From Gorsachius magnificus (lineage: Eukaryota > Chordata > Aves > Pelecaniformes > Ardeidae): DNA of 64,000 bases. The notes under the pieces are model-generated. The model was not told the origin of the DNA. It was given only the letters and a program-made list of their open reading frames with translations, and made no database searches. Every line of letters begins with the position of its first letter. Position 1 is the first letter of the stretch. Shown piece after piece: positions 13,481-26,080 of the stretch. The DNA lies in assembly GCA_034008185.1 (NCBI GenBank), contig CM067084.1:19372885-19436884 (forward strand). Reading direction: 5' to 3'. Both the position numbers and the translations under genes were made by a program.

Positions 13481-13541
13481 TCAGTTTTTCACTGTAAGAA
13501 AATCCAAGTACAAAGACAAAATTGTCCCATAGCATACAAAG
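13481..13541 (+). other. candidate 61-nt exon (unconfirmed)
   Basis: Seen: a pyrimidine-rich run from about 13456 ends in TTTACAG at 13480, giving a strong-looking acceptor. It is followed by 61 nt with one fully open frame (20 codons plus one base, starting at 13481) and a donor AAAG|GTGAGA at 13542. A second frame is open for 16 codons before a stop. The peptide is not recognised. Known: vertebrate internal exons have this architecture, but such matches also arise by chance in intronic DNA. Inference: a small coding, untranslated or lncRNA exon on the plus strand. RNA data would decide. Confidence 0.25.
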
Positions 13542-16208
13542 GTGAGAAGGGACCCTAGCTTTTGGTTGAGTCCTCAGTCTGGATGTCTGAGGCCCTGGCA
13601 GGCTGACACAGACAGTAGCATGCACCCACTTCATGGAGCAAAGGTCTGCCTAGCCACTGCGTGTCTCTAGGAGTTGTTAAAACTGGCTACCTCAGGGAAG
13701 AGTGTAAAGGCGTGCCAAGCATGTAATCCCACTGATATTCTCAGCTTTCTGGAAGATTGTGATTTCTGTGTATTCAGTATTGGACTGCTTGGCTTATGTC
13801 TGATCAAGAAAAGACTTAAGATGAACTCTGGAGCTCTGAAAACAGATACCCTGAACGTCTTGATGTTGCTTTTATCATAAGCTTGTTTGAGTTGCATAGC
13901 TTGGCTAACAATAGTGTAGTCCAGAAGCAGACAGCCTTGGCTCAGTTCTTTCTGTATGGGTGTTTAACTGCAAGAATATGGTGAACCTTAGGTTTTCCTG
14001 GCCCTGGCTCTGCCTGTCCTCAGCTCATGTTGGGATGGGAGGTGGTGCCTGGCTGCTCCTTATGGGTTTCTGTAAGGGGCAAAGTTCAGGAACAGAATGA
14101 GGAGGATTCTCCAGGCAGGTCCCCAGTTGGGGCAACAGGTAAATTCACATGGTGGAGCGCATTCCAGTTTGTACCTGAGACTCATAATGAGAATGAAAAA
14201 ATGCTTCAATATAAAAGTTATCGGACATACTGTGAGTATTCTAGTAAGGAAGCTGCAAATATGAAGAAAAGAAAAAGCACCCCAAAAGTAGGTTCTTTTT
14301 GGATATTTATTTGTACCTTGTTCATAAAGAGATTCTTCAGTGTTTTTTTTTCTCCTGATGTGTGAAATCCTGGTTGTTTTGATCAATAATATAAATAATG
14401 AAATATATTTTCTGTTCCCTGGATAGCTGAATATATCTTAGGATCCAAATTGTGTCTCAGGTGTTCATCACTATAAATACAAATTAATTTATCATAAGTA
14501 TTCTGAAAAATTAATTTGAACTATGCTCTTCTCATTAATTTTCCTGTTCTTCAGTAGTGTTCTTCAACTGTTCTCTATATAGAAAAACACCCTTAAAACA
14601 ATTCGAACACAGCGTTAATAAAATTACAAAAAAGTTTTTTTAGAGAACTGAACTTTTAATGATAAAAGCCCAATTGATTTGACTTCCCAGGCAATAATTA
14701 CAAATGGAAGACTCTGGTACTTTTCCATACAGTAAACTTGGCTTCTTTTTACTACTGCTTTTTAGGGAGGAGAAAATGAAAAGTGTTTATAAAAAAAAAA
14801 GAAAAAAGAAAGAAAAAGAAAAAAAAAGTTGTCATAAAGATTTTTTTTTTACATAATATTGCAAAGTTGACTTATATGCACTTTATGGACAAAATATTAT
14901 ATTTTCACCTAAATAACAGTATTCTTAAATATGAAGTTAACAGACTAAACTAGATAATGGTTATAGATGTCTTAAGTAATCTGTTTAAAAAAATATTTCA
15001 GTAATTAATTTTTTTAAAAATGCTAACTTATGTGACAGTTTGTAAGTTGTAGTAATTTAAATGCATGGGGGTTTAAGTTTTTTTTTTAAATTAGCGTTAT
15101 TTTAAGGTGGAGATAAACTAAAAGCATGAGAAGCCTCCATGCTCAATTTTGTTATGTGTTTTCAAGAAAATGTTAGCACTGTGTTTCTCTAATTTTATTG
15201 ATGACAAGGTTTATGTGAAATACAAATAACGAAAAAAGATATAGTTTAAGATTATAAAAGACTAAAGCTAAATAGCTGCAGTACAACTGGTATTATCTTG
15301 TAAAACTAAAAGCCTAATGACTTTAAATAGAGAGTTTATATCTGTGGATAATGTTATGGAACTAAGAAATCAATTGAAGAAGAAATTATAGTGAGGGAAA
15401 AGAGCCAATCAGTGAATTTCATGCAATATCTATTTGAGAGTTGATTAGGCAAGTTATAGACTGGCAGTTGCAAACCAGATTGTTCTAGTTAACATACAAC
15501 ATTAAAAGGAAGCATTATTTGTAGTAGGGCTATTTTATGCTTTCCTCATGCTCTGGCAAAAGCAGCTGTGCACATCATGCCCAAGATGCCCATGTTTGGG
15601 GTGGAGGTTTAAGAAGCATAAGAATGAAGTCGTCCTTTTTCTCCTGTACTTCTCATACTTCTCGCTTACCAAAAAAAAAAGCTTACAGAACACATTTCTG
15701 CAGTCTCAGCCTGTGATGACAAATATGTATTTTAAAAAAAGGAGTAGATCCAATTTTGTTAAAGAGAGTAACGGTCATTTAGAGTAGACAAAAAAAAGTA
15801 TTTTCTACGACTCAGACGTAAGTACATTTTGTACTTGGAATGGACGTATTTGGCATACGCTGTATCACTTAGGTGTTACCAACTTTGGTAGGTTTTTTCT
15901 TTCTTAGTTCTCCATTTTAATTTAATATAATTGACAAAAAATGAAATTTTCTTCTGTGAACCTGATACAAACTTTCCAAAGAAAAACCTTGGCAGTGTTG
16001 GAACAGGTTGCAATTCTGAATGTAAAAACTTTGATACACATGCAAGCATAAGAAAAAAAAAAAATGTAAATAAGACAAGGTAGAATTTGAACCCCTACAT
16101 TTTGGGAAGTTTTTTTGTCTTTCATATGTGGAAGCAAAGTGGAATGTAGTGTTGTTCCATCTTTGGAGAGTGTCTCGCACTGTTTTGTCTCTGGGGCCTC
16201 CTCTTCAC
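13542..16208. other. non-coding stretch
   Basis: No gene is supported. A 112-codon plus-strand frame at 14027-14365 has no recognisable domain, and an equally long minus-strand frame lies opposite, which argues for chance. A purine-only A/G run occupies 14791-14827 and a T10 run 14841-14850. The rest is very AT-rich. Confidence 0.65.
14791..14827 (+). repeat. A-rich purine tract
   Basis: Only A with single interspersed G residues (GAAAAAAG, AAGAAAG and AAAAAG units). No associated retrocopy or LINE end was recognised upstream, so it is treated as simple sequence and not as a poly(A) tail. Confidence 0.8.
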
Positions 16209-16266
16209 AAAATCACAGAATGGAATAGGTGGGAAAGGGAGCTCCGGAGATCATCTAGTCTTGCTC
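16209..16266 (-). mobile_element. CR1 3' end fragment (short, old)
   Basis: The plus strand begins with AATCACAGAATGG and continues through a GGAAAGGGAGCTC-like block to GATCATCTAGTC. This is the reverse complement of the CR1 3' terminal region and matches the order of blocks in the copies at 58.2 and 61.9 kb. The similarity fades after about 16266, so this is a very short or badly decayed copy. Confidence 0.65.
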
Positions 16267-16818
16267 TCTTGCTGCCTTTGACTTCAGAAACTATGCAGCT
16301 GAGGAAATTAGGCTGTCCCATGTGAGTTGGAAGGATCCTGAGCATTTGAGGAAATGCCACTTCATGGAGCAAGCAGCCTAGACACCCTGAAACCTTTTCT
16401 CAATCTGGGGATGGTTTCCCTTCTACTCCATAAAAATGAGGACCCTGAAAACTGCAGGTCTGGAAACCTTAAGAGCCTTGGCCTGAAAGATGGTTCCATG
16501 CCCATCCAGGCTCCCTGATGCAGAGCTTGAGCACCCATGGCTCCTGGGACAGTGCTATTGCTCTTGGTTATCTAATTTATTTCACAGCAGGCGACTGATA
16601 CACGCAGATCCAGAATGCTCATTTCAGTTAAACTGCATATACCTGTGGTTCAACAAAAAGAAATAGTGCGCCTAATTTCATTTGAAACACCCATCAGTGT
16701 TGCAGCCTGCTTCAAAATGTTGTTGTCTTCTTAAATGGTAAATACACACAACCAAACTGTTGAAAGCCCTGCTCCTTCAAAGATTCATGCTTGTGCACGG
16801 CTTCACACAATTAGCAGT

Positions 16819-16903
16819 CTTGCTGAAATCGATGGGACTGCTCTCTGACTTTCATCCTGGCTCCACTGAAGACAATTTCAAATTTTCCATTGATTTCAAT
16901 AAG
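16819..16903. repeat. short palindromic MITE-like repeat, copy 2
   Basis: Arms at 16819-16835 and 16887-16903 pair at 14 of 17 positions around a core GAAATCGATGG...CCATTGATTTC. The core is the same as in the repeat at 11345-11398, but the loop here is longer, about 50 nt. Likely an old non-autonomous element. Family not identified. Confidence 0.5.
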
Positions 16904-18110
16904 GCCAGGCTGCTCTCAGCAGTATTTCATGTGCTGCATGCTTGGTAATAATAGAAAGGGATGCCGTGCTTGTGAAACGAGATGGACTTGTTATCATAGA
17001 AGTGTGGTTCGGTTTGGTTTTCCAGAGAAACTGTGATGTTGTGTAGCATTCAAATAAACCCATAGAGGGAAGGCCCCAGTGCAACTTCTTTTTTTTTAAT
17101 TTTGTAATCTGTACTTTACCTTGCTTGTTGCTTCTCTTAAACAGTTTTGCTGTTGTCTTTTGTACAGGCATTTGTTGTTTTATGTCCCTCTAATAAAAGA
17201 TGTGTTCCCTACAAGGGAAATGGCTTTGACACCACATTATGGCCCAACTGACTCATAATTCAAATTCTTCAATACAGAGTCCCTCTTCTTGCTTATACCA
17301 TTGGTACTACTTATTCCCTCCTTTTTTGCTTTCCTCTTCTGTCAGCCTAGGAGGTGAGGCGTTGTCCAAGTTCTAGACTTAGGCTATGACTCATTTGTCA
17401 AAATGTCCCTTTTGATTTCATCTCTGAAAATGCTGCATCTGTGCTATCACCTCTGAAATACACCTTTTAGAGTCTGGACTTTGGATATGATGTCATGCTT
17501 AAATCTCCTGAGACTAGACCTTGGTCCCCTTCCCATAAATGAAATGCTATTTGCAACATAGCTCAGGTGGTACTTAATATTGCAAGTATTCTTCCCATAA
17601 ATAAGACTTTTTTTCAAGTGCCTCTGGCAAGCCATCCCACTCAGTGCTTCATTGGATTGCTTCAAGTCCTCTATCAGACATACAGCTGTACTGTAACATT
17701 TTGGTGTTTTATTCTTTGTGCATGGGTATACTATAAAGTATTCCATTCAGACCACCTTATCGTCCTCATTTTTTTGTGTGGGGAATGTTGCAGACTTTTG
17801 ATCAACTAAGCAGTAGTTTTAACACAGTACTTTGGCTTGCAATTTAACTTAAATCTGATTTTGCCCCAAAGATGAAAACTTAATTTTTCACTTCCAAAAT
17901 TTGTGCAGCAAGTTGTAAATTTCTACCTGATCATAATCACTACCTATCTCTGTCATCTCTGTCATGTCTCTATTAGTTACTACAAAGGAATGCTGGCTAT
18001 GCACTAACATTGACTGTATGAGCACTACATCTTTTAGCATTTGGGGACAGGAGTCTTATTTATGGTTTCCTTCATCAAATACTTCAGTTCACTAGCCCAC
18101 AAGCTTCTGT

Positions 18111-18126
18111 ATGTACATATGTACAT
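18111..18126. repeat. 16-bp perfect palindrome
   Basis: ATGTACATATGTACAT equals its own reverse complement. It is an alternating purine-pyrimidine-like sequence and may simply be chance or a microsatellite seed. Confidence 0.9.
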
Positions 18127-19033
18127 GCTTCAGAAAGATAGTCCATCATGCCTATAAATGATTTCATTCATATTCTTTAATCTGAATAACTTGATTTTTC
18201 ACCCCCCCACACTCCCCCGCAAAATCCAAGTAACAACTTCTTAGTAACTTCATGAGTACAAGTACTTTAGAGTTGTCTTGCTAGACTGCAAATGCACTCA
18301 GTGCAGTCTCAGGTGCTATAATGATGCAGACTTTCTGGTGGGAGACAGAATTCTGCATTTGGTTCCCCAATGGATTCCGCGTGGGAAAATATTTCTAGGG
18401 CAAGCTTGCTTTCTACATGTTTAGTTCACTAAAGTAACCTTGATAAATATTAAACTATGTCCATGGAGATTCATCTCCTTCCTCTTTCACGTGGTGATAA
18501 TTGTGTTCAAATCTTACAGTGCTCATTCTATGCTTCTTAGAAGTGCAGGATTATGCATTGACTAAACTCCAAGTATCCCTTTCTTCATGGAATTCTTGTT
18601 TACAGTAGGCATTTGCAAATGGACATTAAAATTAACCCCTTGCTTAATATTTCTGGAGCCCAGCACTGTGGCAGGGATTCCACTACATTTGACTTTACAA
18701 TCTAGCTAGGAGGTGACTGGCCATCGTCTAGTGACATTGCTGAAATAGGGGGGTTGAGCAGATACCAGCTACTATCTGCAGCACAAAGCTTTGTCTGCTT
18801 AAAACCACGCTACAAATTTCAGCTGTTTCATCTTAAGTGTAAATCATTAGCTCTTCTCCTCTGTCCCTGGAGAAGTTATGAAATCGGAACACAAATTTTT
18901 CACGTCCTTTTATTGATGGCTGTGGGACATTCTTTTTGCATGGTGTTTTCCACAGTGTATGTGGAAAGATCGTAAGACTTCTGTTTGTAATTAGTTTGTC
19001 TTTTCTTCTGTCTTGAGTCCTGGTAACTTATAG

Positions 19034-19058
19034 CACAGACTTAAGCTATAAGTCTGTG
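19034..19058. repeat. perfect 10-bp stem hairpin
   Basis: CACAGACTTA, a 5-nt loop (AGCTA), then TAAGTCTGTG, its exact reverse complement. No neighbouring features suggest a function. It is shorter than a pre-microRNA stem. Confidence 0.85.
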
Positions 19059-19276
19059 AATTGTTCTATACTAGTGGATGTCATAATTTCAAAATTCTAC
19101 CTGGACAGCTAGACTAACCTTGCTAATTAGAGGCATCTTTCAATATTAGCTCTGAAAACCTGGTGTAGCACAATCCTAAGCACCTGTTTTCTGTTAAAGA
19201 GGCTTTAATCTTTCCAATATGGGGTGTTTGAGTCAAACTTGTTTGCCCTTTGGTTTCAGTTATAAAAGTAAATATA

Positions 19277-19300
19277 TAGAATCATAGAATCATAAATCAT
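19277..19300 (-). mobile_element. possible CR1 terminal 8-bp repeat remnant
   Basis: Two tandem TAGAATCA-like units followed by TAAATCAT resemble the reverse complement of the CR1 3' octamer repeat. No CR1 body can be recognised beyond it, so this could be a minimal 5'-truncated insertion or coincidence. Confidence 0.3.
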
Positions 19301-22300
19301 CTTTGTTACCTCTTTAGCTCACTTTATTCAAAATTGCAATCAAACTGTTTATTGTTTTTTTCTAATGTCTCAAGCATCTTTTACATAAAGAATTTCTGGT
19401 TGATTTCTAATTAATTTAAACCAAATTTAAAAAAATTCCTTTTTCTTATCTTTCCCCATCATTTTCTTTTCTTTTTTTTCCCCCTTTTCCCTGACAGCTT
19501 TTAATATGAAAGCTTTATTCTACATCTGTCATGATATATTTTGCTCTAAAAACTCCACAGCCCTCCACAGTACCATACTCAGTTTTTCCAGATTTTCTGT
19601 AGTTTTTCTTCCCGTTAAACACATTTGGTAGTAGTAGTATTCACTGGTCTGATGGAAGGTGTCAGCTTCATGTATCTTTCAGTGGGTGAGAACATGAAAA
19701 GACTATTTGCTTATAGTTTTAAATTATCTTTTTAACAAAACATATGTTCCCAGGCAGGGATGCTGTAAGTGCAGCTAGCATTCTGACTGCGTGCATACAG
19801 GTTGATTTCTAGATGCCTCTTCTCTATTTGCATTTTATGCAGTGACTAAGAAGCTGTAAGGCTTTTGCAGGATTAGTTCTTACTCTAGTAAGAGTTCTTG
19901 TTTAAGTACAAGTAGCAATATTAAAAAAGTATGTGTGTGGGGGAAATAATAGAAAATTCTAAACCAAATGCATTAGTTCTTTTTTCCATCTTCATTTAAT
20001 GTCCATATAAATGCATAAATATTGTGGTAATAGGTATGTTAAAGTGCTATAAGTAGACACAAACAACTATCTGTTAATTATAAATTATTAATTTATTTTT
20101 TCTTTTCCCAAATTACCATGAAGATTTAGGGGTCTTATCATTGTCTATTCCTTACAGAATGTGTGCTATGAATGCTATGCTCCTAGTGGAAATTCTTCCC
20201 CAGAAAACAAGAGGTGCTGCCAGTCCTCACACTGATTCTTAATTTGGTTTGACAGGATGCTGCAATACCTTAAACAGTGCCTGAGGTCTTTAAAACCTTT
20301 AGAGGTATATGTACATGTGACATGTATACACCATTTGATTTCAGCCAAATTGACTCTGGGGAAATGTGCTGCAGATTTATTACCTTCACCTAGACGCTTT
20401 TCTATCACAAAGTGGTCTGTGAGTCAGAATCAGCACAAAATTATTTTAGCAAATCAAGATTGTAGTCTTAATTATGAGGCTGGACACCAGATTATGAAAA
20501 GAAAAACTAAGTAGAAAAATTATCAATATTTAACAAAAATAATTAATCTTTGTTGTTCTGGTATGTCTCATCCAATGCTATTGAAACCTGTCCTAAATAA
20601 ATATTTTTAAACTTTGGTATGTCTGCTGCCCTTCAATACTGAGCCCTAAGGTTTTGTTGGGCAATTTTTGAGCAGCTCCCTTTAGCCTCAGCCTGTCTAC
20701 CTGGGGTTCTCTCATGGATTCTGAGTTCTCTCCCCCCACCTCTTTTCTAGGAGGGATTGATGGGTTCCTTAATTTCAAGCTTTGCATCTGTAGTGTTCAG
20801 TTGCTAGGAATGCCGTTCTGGAGGTTCTTTTTTTTGGTTGGTTTGTTTGTTTCCTCTCACCAGCAATGGTACGTGTACAGAGATGGTAGCTGAGCTAGTC
20901 TCAGTTGACAGAAATAGTGAGAATTCAAGGTTTATCTAGGAAATGTTACTTTGATAGAATAATTTTAATACAGAAGTAATACCATATGTACATGGTTTAC
21001 ACACCATGTATAATAAAATGGATAAAACCCACAGCCTTTCCAAGACACTAATTTTCAGCACAGTCTTAGCTCAAAATGCACCACTACTTTGAAATTTATT
21101 CCGAGGAGCTGATTGTTGCAGATGGTCATAGTGGGCAGCAATAATGTATCTAGGATTTTTTGAAGTGTCTTTCCATGGTGACAAACATTAACAAGCAGAT
21201 TAATCTGTGATTTAATTGTAAGAGGTTACCCAAATAGCATGCCTTCAGAGCTGTCTTTCCAAGCACAGCCTGCTACAGAAAAATTATTTTGGCCAGCGCA
21301 CAGGAGGAACTGGAAGCTTCATCTCATTTGTGATGCTGGGATCAGCCTGTGGTGATCCTACAACCCTTGCTTAATTAATCCTATTTTGGCTTTAGACTTG
21401 TGTCTGTCTGGCAAAGGAAATACAGCTGTGCTCTGAATACTACTGGAAGCAGACATAACTATGTGCTATGCACTCAGAAGGTTTTCATGCTGAATATTTA
21501 TTCTTTTGACTCATTTCATAGTTAATATCTGCAGGCACTTGTGACAGGTTGCTACTTGCTGACTGATTGGCACAATTAATTTCCATGTTCCAGTTCAGCT
21601 ACAATCCTGAAATATATTTTGCTCATTCATTATGGGCTATTGCATACAAAAGGGGAAAAAAAATAATCCCTCATTTGAAAACTGACCTTTCCATCAGAGA
21701 CTGTCAGTCTTCCAGCTGAGATTTTAAAATATTCAGGTGCCCTTCTACATGTTAGTTCGGTAGCAATTTTGAGAAACAGCTCCATATCCTCAGTGGGGAC
21801 TAAGAAGCACAATTCAGATTAATGAATTTGGAGATTCCATGTTGTTAACTATACAGAGAATTCCAGTCTGTGTTCTACTTTTTTGGTTTTGTGCCATCCC
21901 CTGTACATCAATATTAAAAACATTTCTTAGGTGTTACATCATGGCTCTAAGCAGGGCTTATTACTTCAAACACAATCTTGTGCTAATACAGCCATTTGAC
22001 TTCTAGACACACTGATTTCTGCTCAACTTAGAACACAGGGCTTATTGTGTTTCTCCTGATATGATCTTCATTGTTTCCAGATTTTACAAAGTAATAGTAA
22101 TGCTGTTTTACGATTATAGGAGTCATGTTTGTAGTGGTGCTTCTTGCGTAGTGAAAACAACAAAATATGGGAAGACTGTAGGGAGAACTTGAAAATAAAT
22201 CATCACATGTTATTTTCTCACTGCTTCTGAAATCAAACATCTCTGGAGTTTAGGAAAGAATGAAGTAGATGACTGTTACATGAAAGTCAAGTAACTATCA

Positions 22301-23352
22301 AGCAACCATCAAATAATAATTTATAAGTTGCCTGCTGTGAACTTTTGAAACCTTGATCATTAACAGTTTTTCTTTTGTAAAGTGTATGTTTTACCCATAG
22401 TATTACTTACTCTATGAGAGTGTGCCTACTCCAACTCACTAGGTGACAGAAACAGCCTCAAAACTGTAACAGCTGCAGAAACAGAAAGTTCTAAATGCTG
22501 CCTTAGTCACTGAAACTGATTTACTATTCACTGCTTTACTCATAAACTTAGTATATATACTGAGGAATTTTCCTTCTAGATCACTTGAAAGAGTTAATTC
22601 TTTTATTCATAAAAAATAATACTTGAATGTTTCTCCTAACTAATGTAATTACAGAGAAAATGTAATGTAGTTACACAGAAAACATAATAGATTGTGTAAA
22701 CAGAAAATGATACCTGTCACATGGAGCTTAATCAAGACCAAGCAAAGCATAGGGGAATGTAATTGCTTAAAGAAAAATGTAATCTTAGTGTAGCACAAAT
22801 GAAATCTCTGCATTGCGACACAACACACAGGTATGATTAAGCCAGAGTTAAACAAGGAGTTACTGTACTGTATAAAGCATGTATTGTACTGCAGACCTCT
22901 AGGTTAGAAATAAACAGCTTAATAAGTTGTTAATGAGGCCCGGGCAGTGATTCACATTTAAAACAGAACAAAAGTTTACAGGGAATTTTGTACCCAATGA
23001 GATATACTATAGAACAAATAACAATTAAAAATATGTAATATGAAACAATACTCCTTCTTGTCTCACTCAGTGGGACCCGTGTAAGACGGTGACTCAGACA
23101 TACCAATATGGGTAAATACATGAGATTATTTCACTCTGTAAACAGAATCTCAGTGGGTAACAATGCCTGGGTAACGCTTGGGTAACAATTACACTGAAGT
23201 ATCTCTACCTCACGTCCCTGTGAAAATTTTGTAACTTCTTTCTCATAGAATTTTATACTTACTTCATAATTGTATATTCCAGGGATATAGTTATGATTTT
23301 ACTATTTAATTTTATTGTTATTACTGTTAGCAAAAGGTTTTTTTTTTTTCAG

Positions 23353-23511
23353 GAGAGGTAATGTAGAATTGGAAATTCTTGTGTCAGGAACAGTCTTTTC
23401 CATCTCAGTCCTCCTCTTCCAAAAATACACATCAGTTTCAAGACAGCATGATACCAGCTTCACCTACCTGTGGTGTTCTCTGGCCGTCCTACGGCTTCCA
23501 AATCTTCACAG
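23353..23511 (+). other. candidate exon, 124 or 159 nt (unconfirmed)
   Basis: Seen: a run of T ending in CAG gives an acceptor at 23352, with an alternative acceptor TGTGTCAG at 23387. The donor ACAG|GTGAGT at 23512 is an excellent consensus site. From 23388 one frame stays open for 41 codons with coding-like composition rich in Ser, Gln and Pro (includes the segment QDSMIPASPTCGV). If the upstream acceptor is used, that frame has a TAG at 23364, while another frame is open throughout and the exon length is a multiple of three. I do not recognise the protein. Inference: a plus-strand internal exon, possibly alternative or untranslated. Confidence 0.35.
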
Positions 23512-26080
23512 GTGAGTCATTCCTTCTACATCTAACTGGGTTATGGGTTGGATGTGCAGCTCCTTACTACTGGTCATTAGAGAAGATAGTGGTATCTCTT
23601 TGTTGTTAAGACCAGAACCTAAGAGGAATTAGTCACTTTGGCTGAGAAGCAAGTAATAATAATTATTTGTAAGAAATCTAATAAAGGATAGACTGCATAT
23701 GGTCTGAGGTAGGGTGACAACGTGGGAAAACTTTTAACATGGTTCTTTGCAGTCTTTTTCTCCTACTGCTTACCTCAATCAACCAGTATTTTTTCTTAAG
23801 AACTCTTGGTTCTAGGACTCCTAATGTGAGGGTGCTATTTCCATCAGTTGTTTTTCATAGTAGCTCACAAAAGATGCACATCTTGTCTATTGAAAAAAAT
23901 TATGTATTAGACTGCAAAATGATCAAGGGGAAGAAAAGTTAAAGATGAGTTAGAAATGGACTGAAAGCTAGCTTAAGGGATACTGAGAAGCATGAAGTAT
24001 AGATTGCCACCTCTTGACAGTTTTCTCCTGAGAAAACTGAAAGCAAGAATTCATGCCGTGTTAGAAACTATTGTTAAAGTTAGTGGAATAGGAAACCGTA
24101 TATTCTGGGGACCCAACATCCTTCATTTTTATAGAAATCATGTTGAGTGGATCTCTGAAAAGAATCAAGAGCACTGAGGTGGTGTTTTGCTTAAAAGGTG
24201 TTTTGTGTGGGAAAGATCCACCGCAGATGTTTTATACTCAGCAACCATGAGTTTTTCCAATGTCCGGGAACAGCAAATAGCAGAGCTGTTAATTACAAGG
24301 TAATCTGCAGGTCCAAAGAGAAGTGCAGGGCATGCTGAAGGCTAATTGATCAGATCTCAATGATGCCATGTAACTAAGTGAATTTAAATATTTAAAACTC
24401 TATGTGATCATAATAATTTTCAAAACTTATGAATATATTGTGGAAAGGAACAGGCGGAGATTGTTCCTTTGTAAACCTGTGATATTAATGAGTTAGAATT
24501 TACTATTTTCTGGTGTTTCACATTGTGTGCTGCCAATCAGGTAGAAAGTAGACAGTGGACTAAGAAATCTTTTTCCATGTTGCCAGAGGTTATGAATGGT
24601 TTCTGACCATATTCTCATTAAAAAGTTTAAGTGTTACAACTGACATTAACATGATAATCTGTACTATGTAAGAGCTCCTAAAATTTAGTTTTGGAGGCTG
24701 TATCAGCATTAGTTTACTAAACTACCTTTCACCTTAAAACAGCAGTCTGGCCCAAGGTCATCTCAGATCTTAACAAAAGTGCACATTGAATCAATTTTTG
24801 GTAGCTTCTTATGGAGTAGTGATGATATGTCCCTGCTCCTTGTAAGCATGTTTCAACTTATTAGGCAAACTCAGTAGAGATACTAAAAATGATTCAACCT
24901 AGGAGGACCAAAATATGTCTGTTATTCTAAGAGCAAGTGATCATTTCAGGGTTCAAACAGCCCAGCAGACAAATATTTGCTCCTTCCTTTTAGACAAGCA
25001 TAGCTAAAAGTACTGATGCACTGATTCTGTTTAACAGAAATAAATCCTCAGCGTACAAAAGAATTATATGGGCAAATGTACAAAGTATTATTCATAGTCT
25101 TGACTCGCTACCAATTACGTCCCTTCTCTTTGTGACTGCGGTGGGTACAATACACTGTATAGAAACAACTTTCAGACTGGCTATGGTCTTAAATTTCTAA
25201 ACTTTTCTGTCATTTTCCTTGTGGTCCTGTTCTCTGAGTTTTCTCTCACTTTCAAGGAAAATGGGTAAACTTTTCCCATCTCGTACTCATTAGTGCAGAT
25301 AATATTTGGACTTGCTAAAAATGTGTCTCATTTCCTGCGTTCTTTTATCTGAATTTTCATTTATCATCTTCCTATTTTTTTCAAATTACATGCATAATTT
25401 TCTACCTATTCCCTTCACTCTTTAACCTCTCTCTTTGCTTTTCCCTGTCCATTTTTTTCCTGTATTCTTGTTCCAATATGGTTTTCTGCATAACTTAACT
25501 TACTGTGAAGACCAAAATTCCTCAAAATACTCGTGACATGATTTTGAAATATCTTTAGGAATAATGAGTCTTACACAGTTTTGGATTCTGCACATACGCT
25601 GACTAAACTTGTAACTTAACTGATACAAACTGATGTAATGAGCCACATTTCTGAATGTTAGTATGAGATTTTTCATTTGAACTGACCAAAAAACATGAAT
25701 GTTACTGCAAAATTTACAACTAGTTTGATAGCACCTTCCCCCAAAACAGAAATAGCTTCAAAATTCTCATCAAGCTTGCTTTGTAGTAAAAGAAGACACT
25801 CAGAAGCTATCACCCTCTGGTGATCTAAACAATACATCTTTGTAGTCTCTCAAAGCCACTTTTACTAACACAAAGTCATCTCCAGTGGGAGGGCTGTTTG
25901 AAAATATTTAATGTGTCATAAAAAATGGCATCCCCTTCCTTGCTTTTTTGATTTGTGACTTTTGATGTGACTTTGAAGTTCTTATGGTCCCACTTATGAC
26001 TGGAATCTATTTTCAGACTTCTTCCAGAAACAAAAGCCGTTTTCCAGTTCTCTGGTAATAGAATTGCAGTGCAGGAGTTA
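23512..26080. other. non-coding stretch
   Basis: No gene or repeat is recognised. If the 23.4 kb candidate exon is real, this would be its downstream intron. A pyrimidine-rich area around 25330-25460 is the only compositional feature. Confidence 0.6.

Larger units (their letters stand above)
16904..23352. other. non-coding stretch
   Basis: No gene is seen. It contains a 16-bp perfect palindrome at 18111-18126, a 10-bp-stem hairpin at 19034-19058, a possible CR1 tail remnant at 19277-19300 and the second copy of a dispersed segment at 21649-21712. There is a small G/T run near 20828-20852. The remaining sequence appears unique. Confidence 0.65.

Noticed and set aside
14027..14386. 112- and 108-codon frames on opposite strands
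   Set aside because: Overlapping open frames on both strands with unremarkable composition suggest absence of stops by chance. No product recognised.
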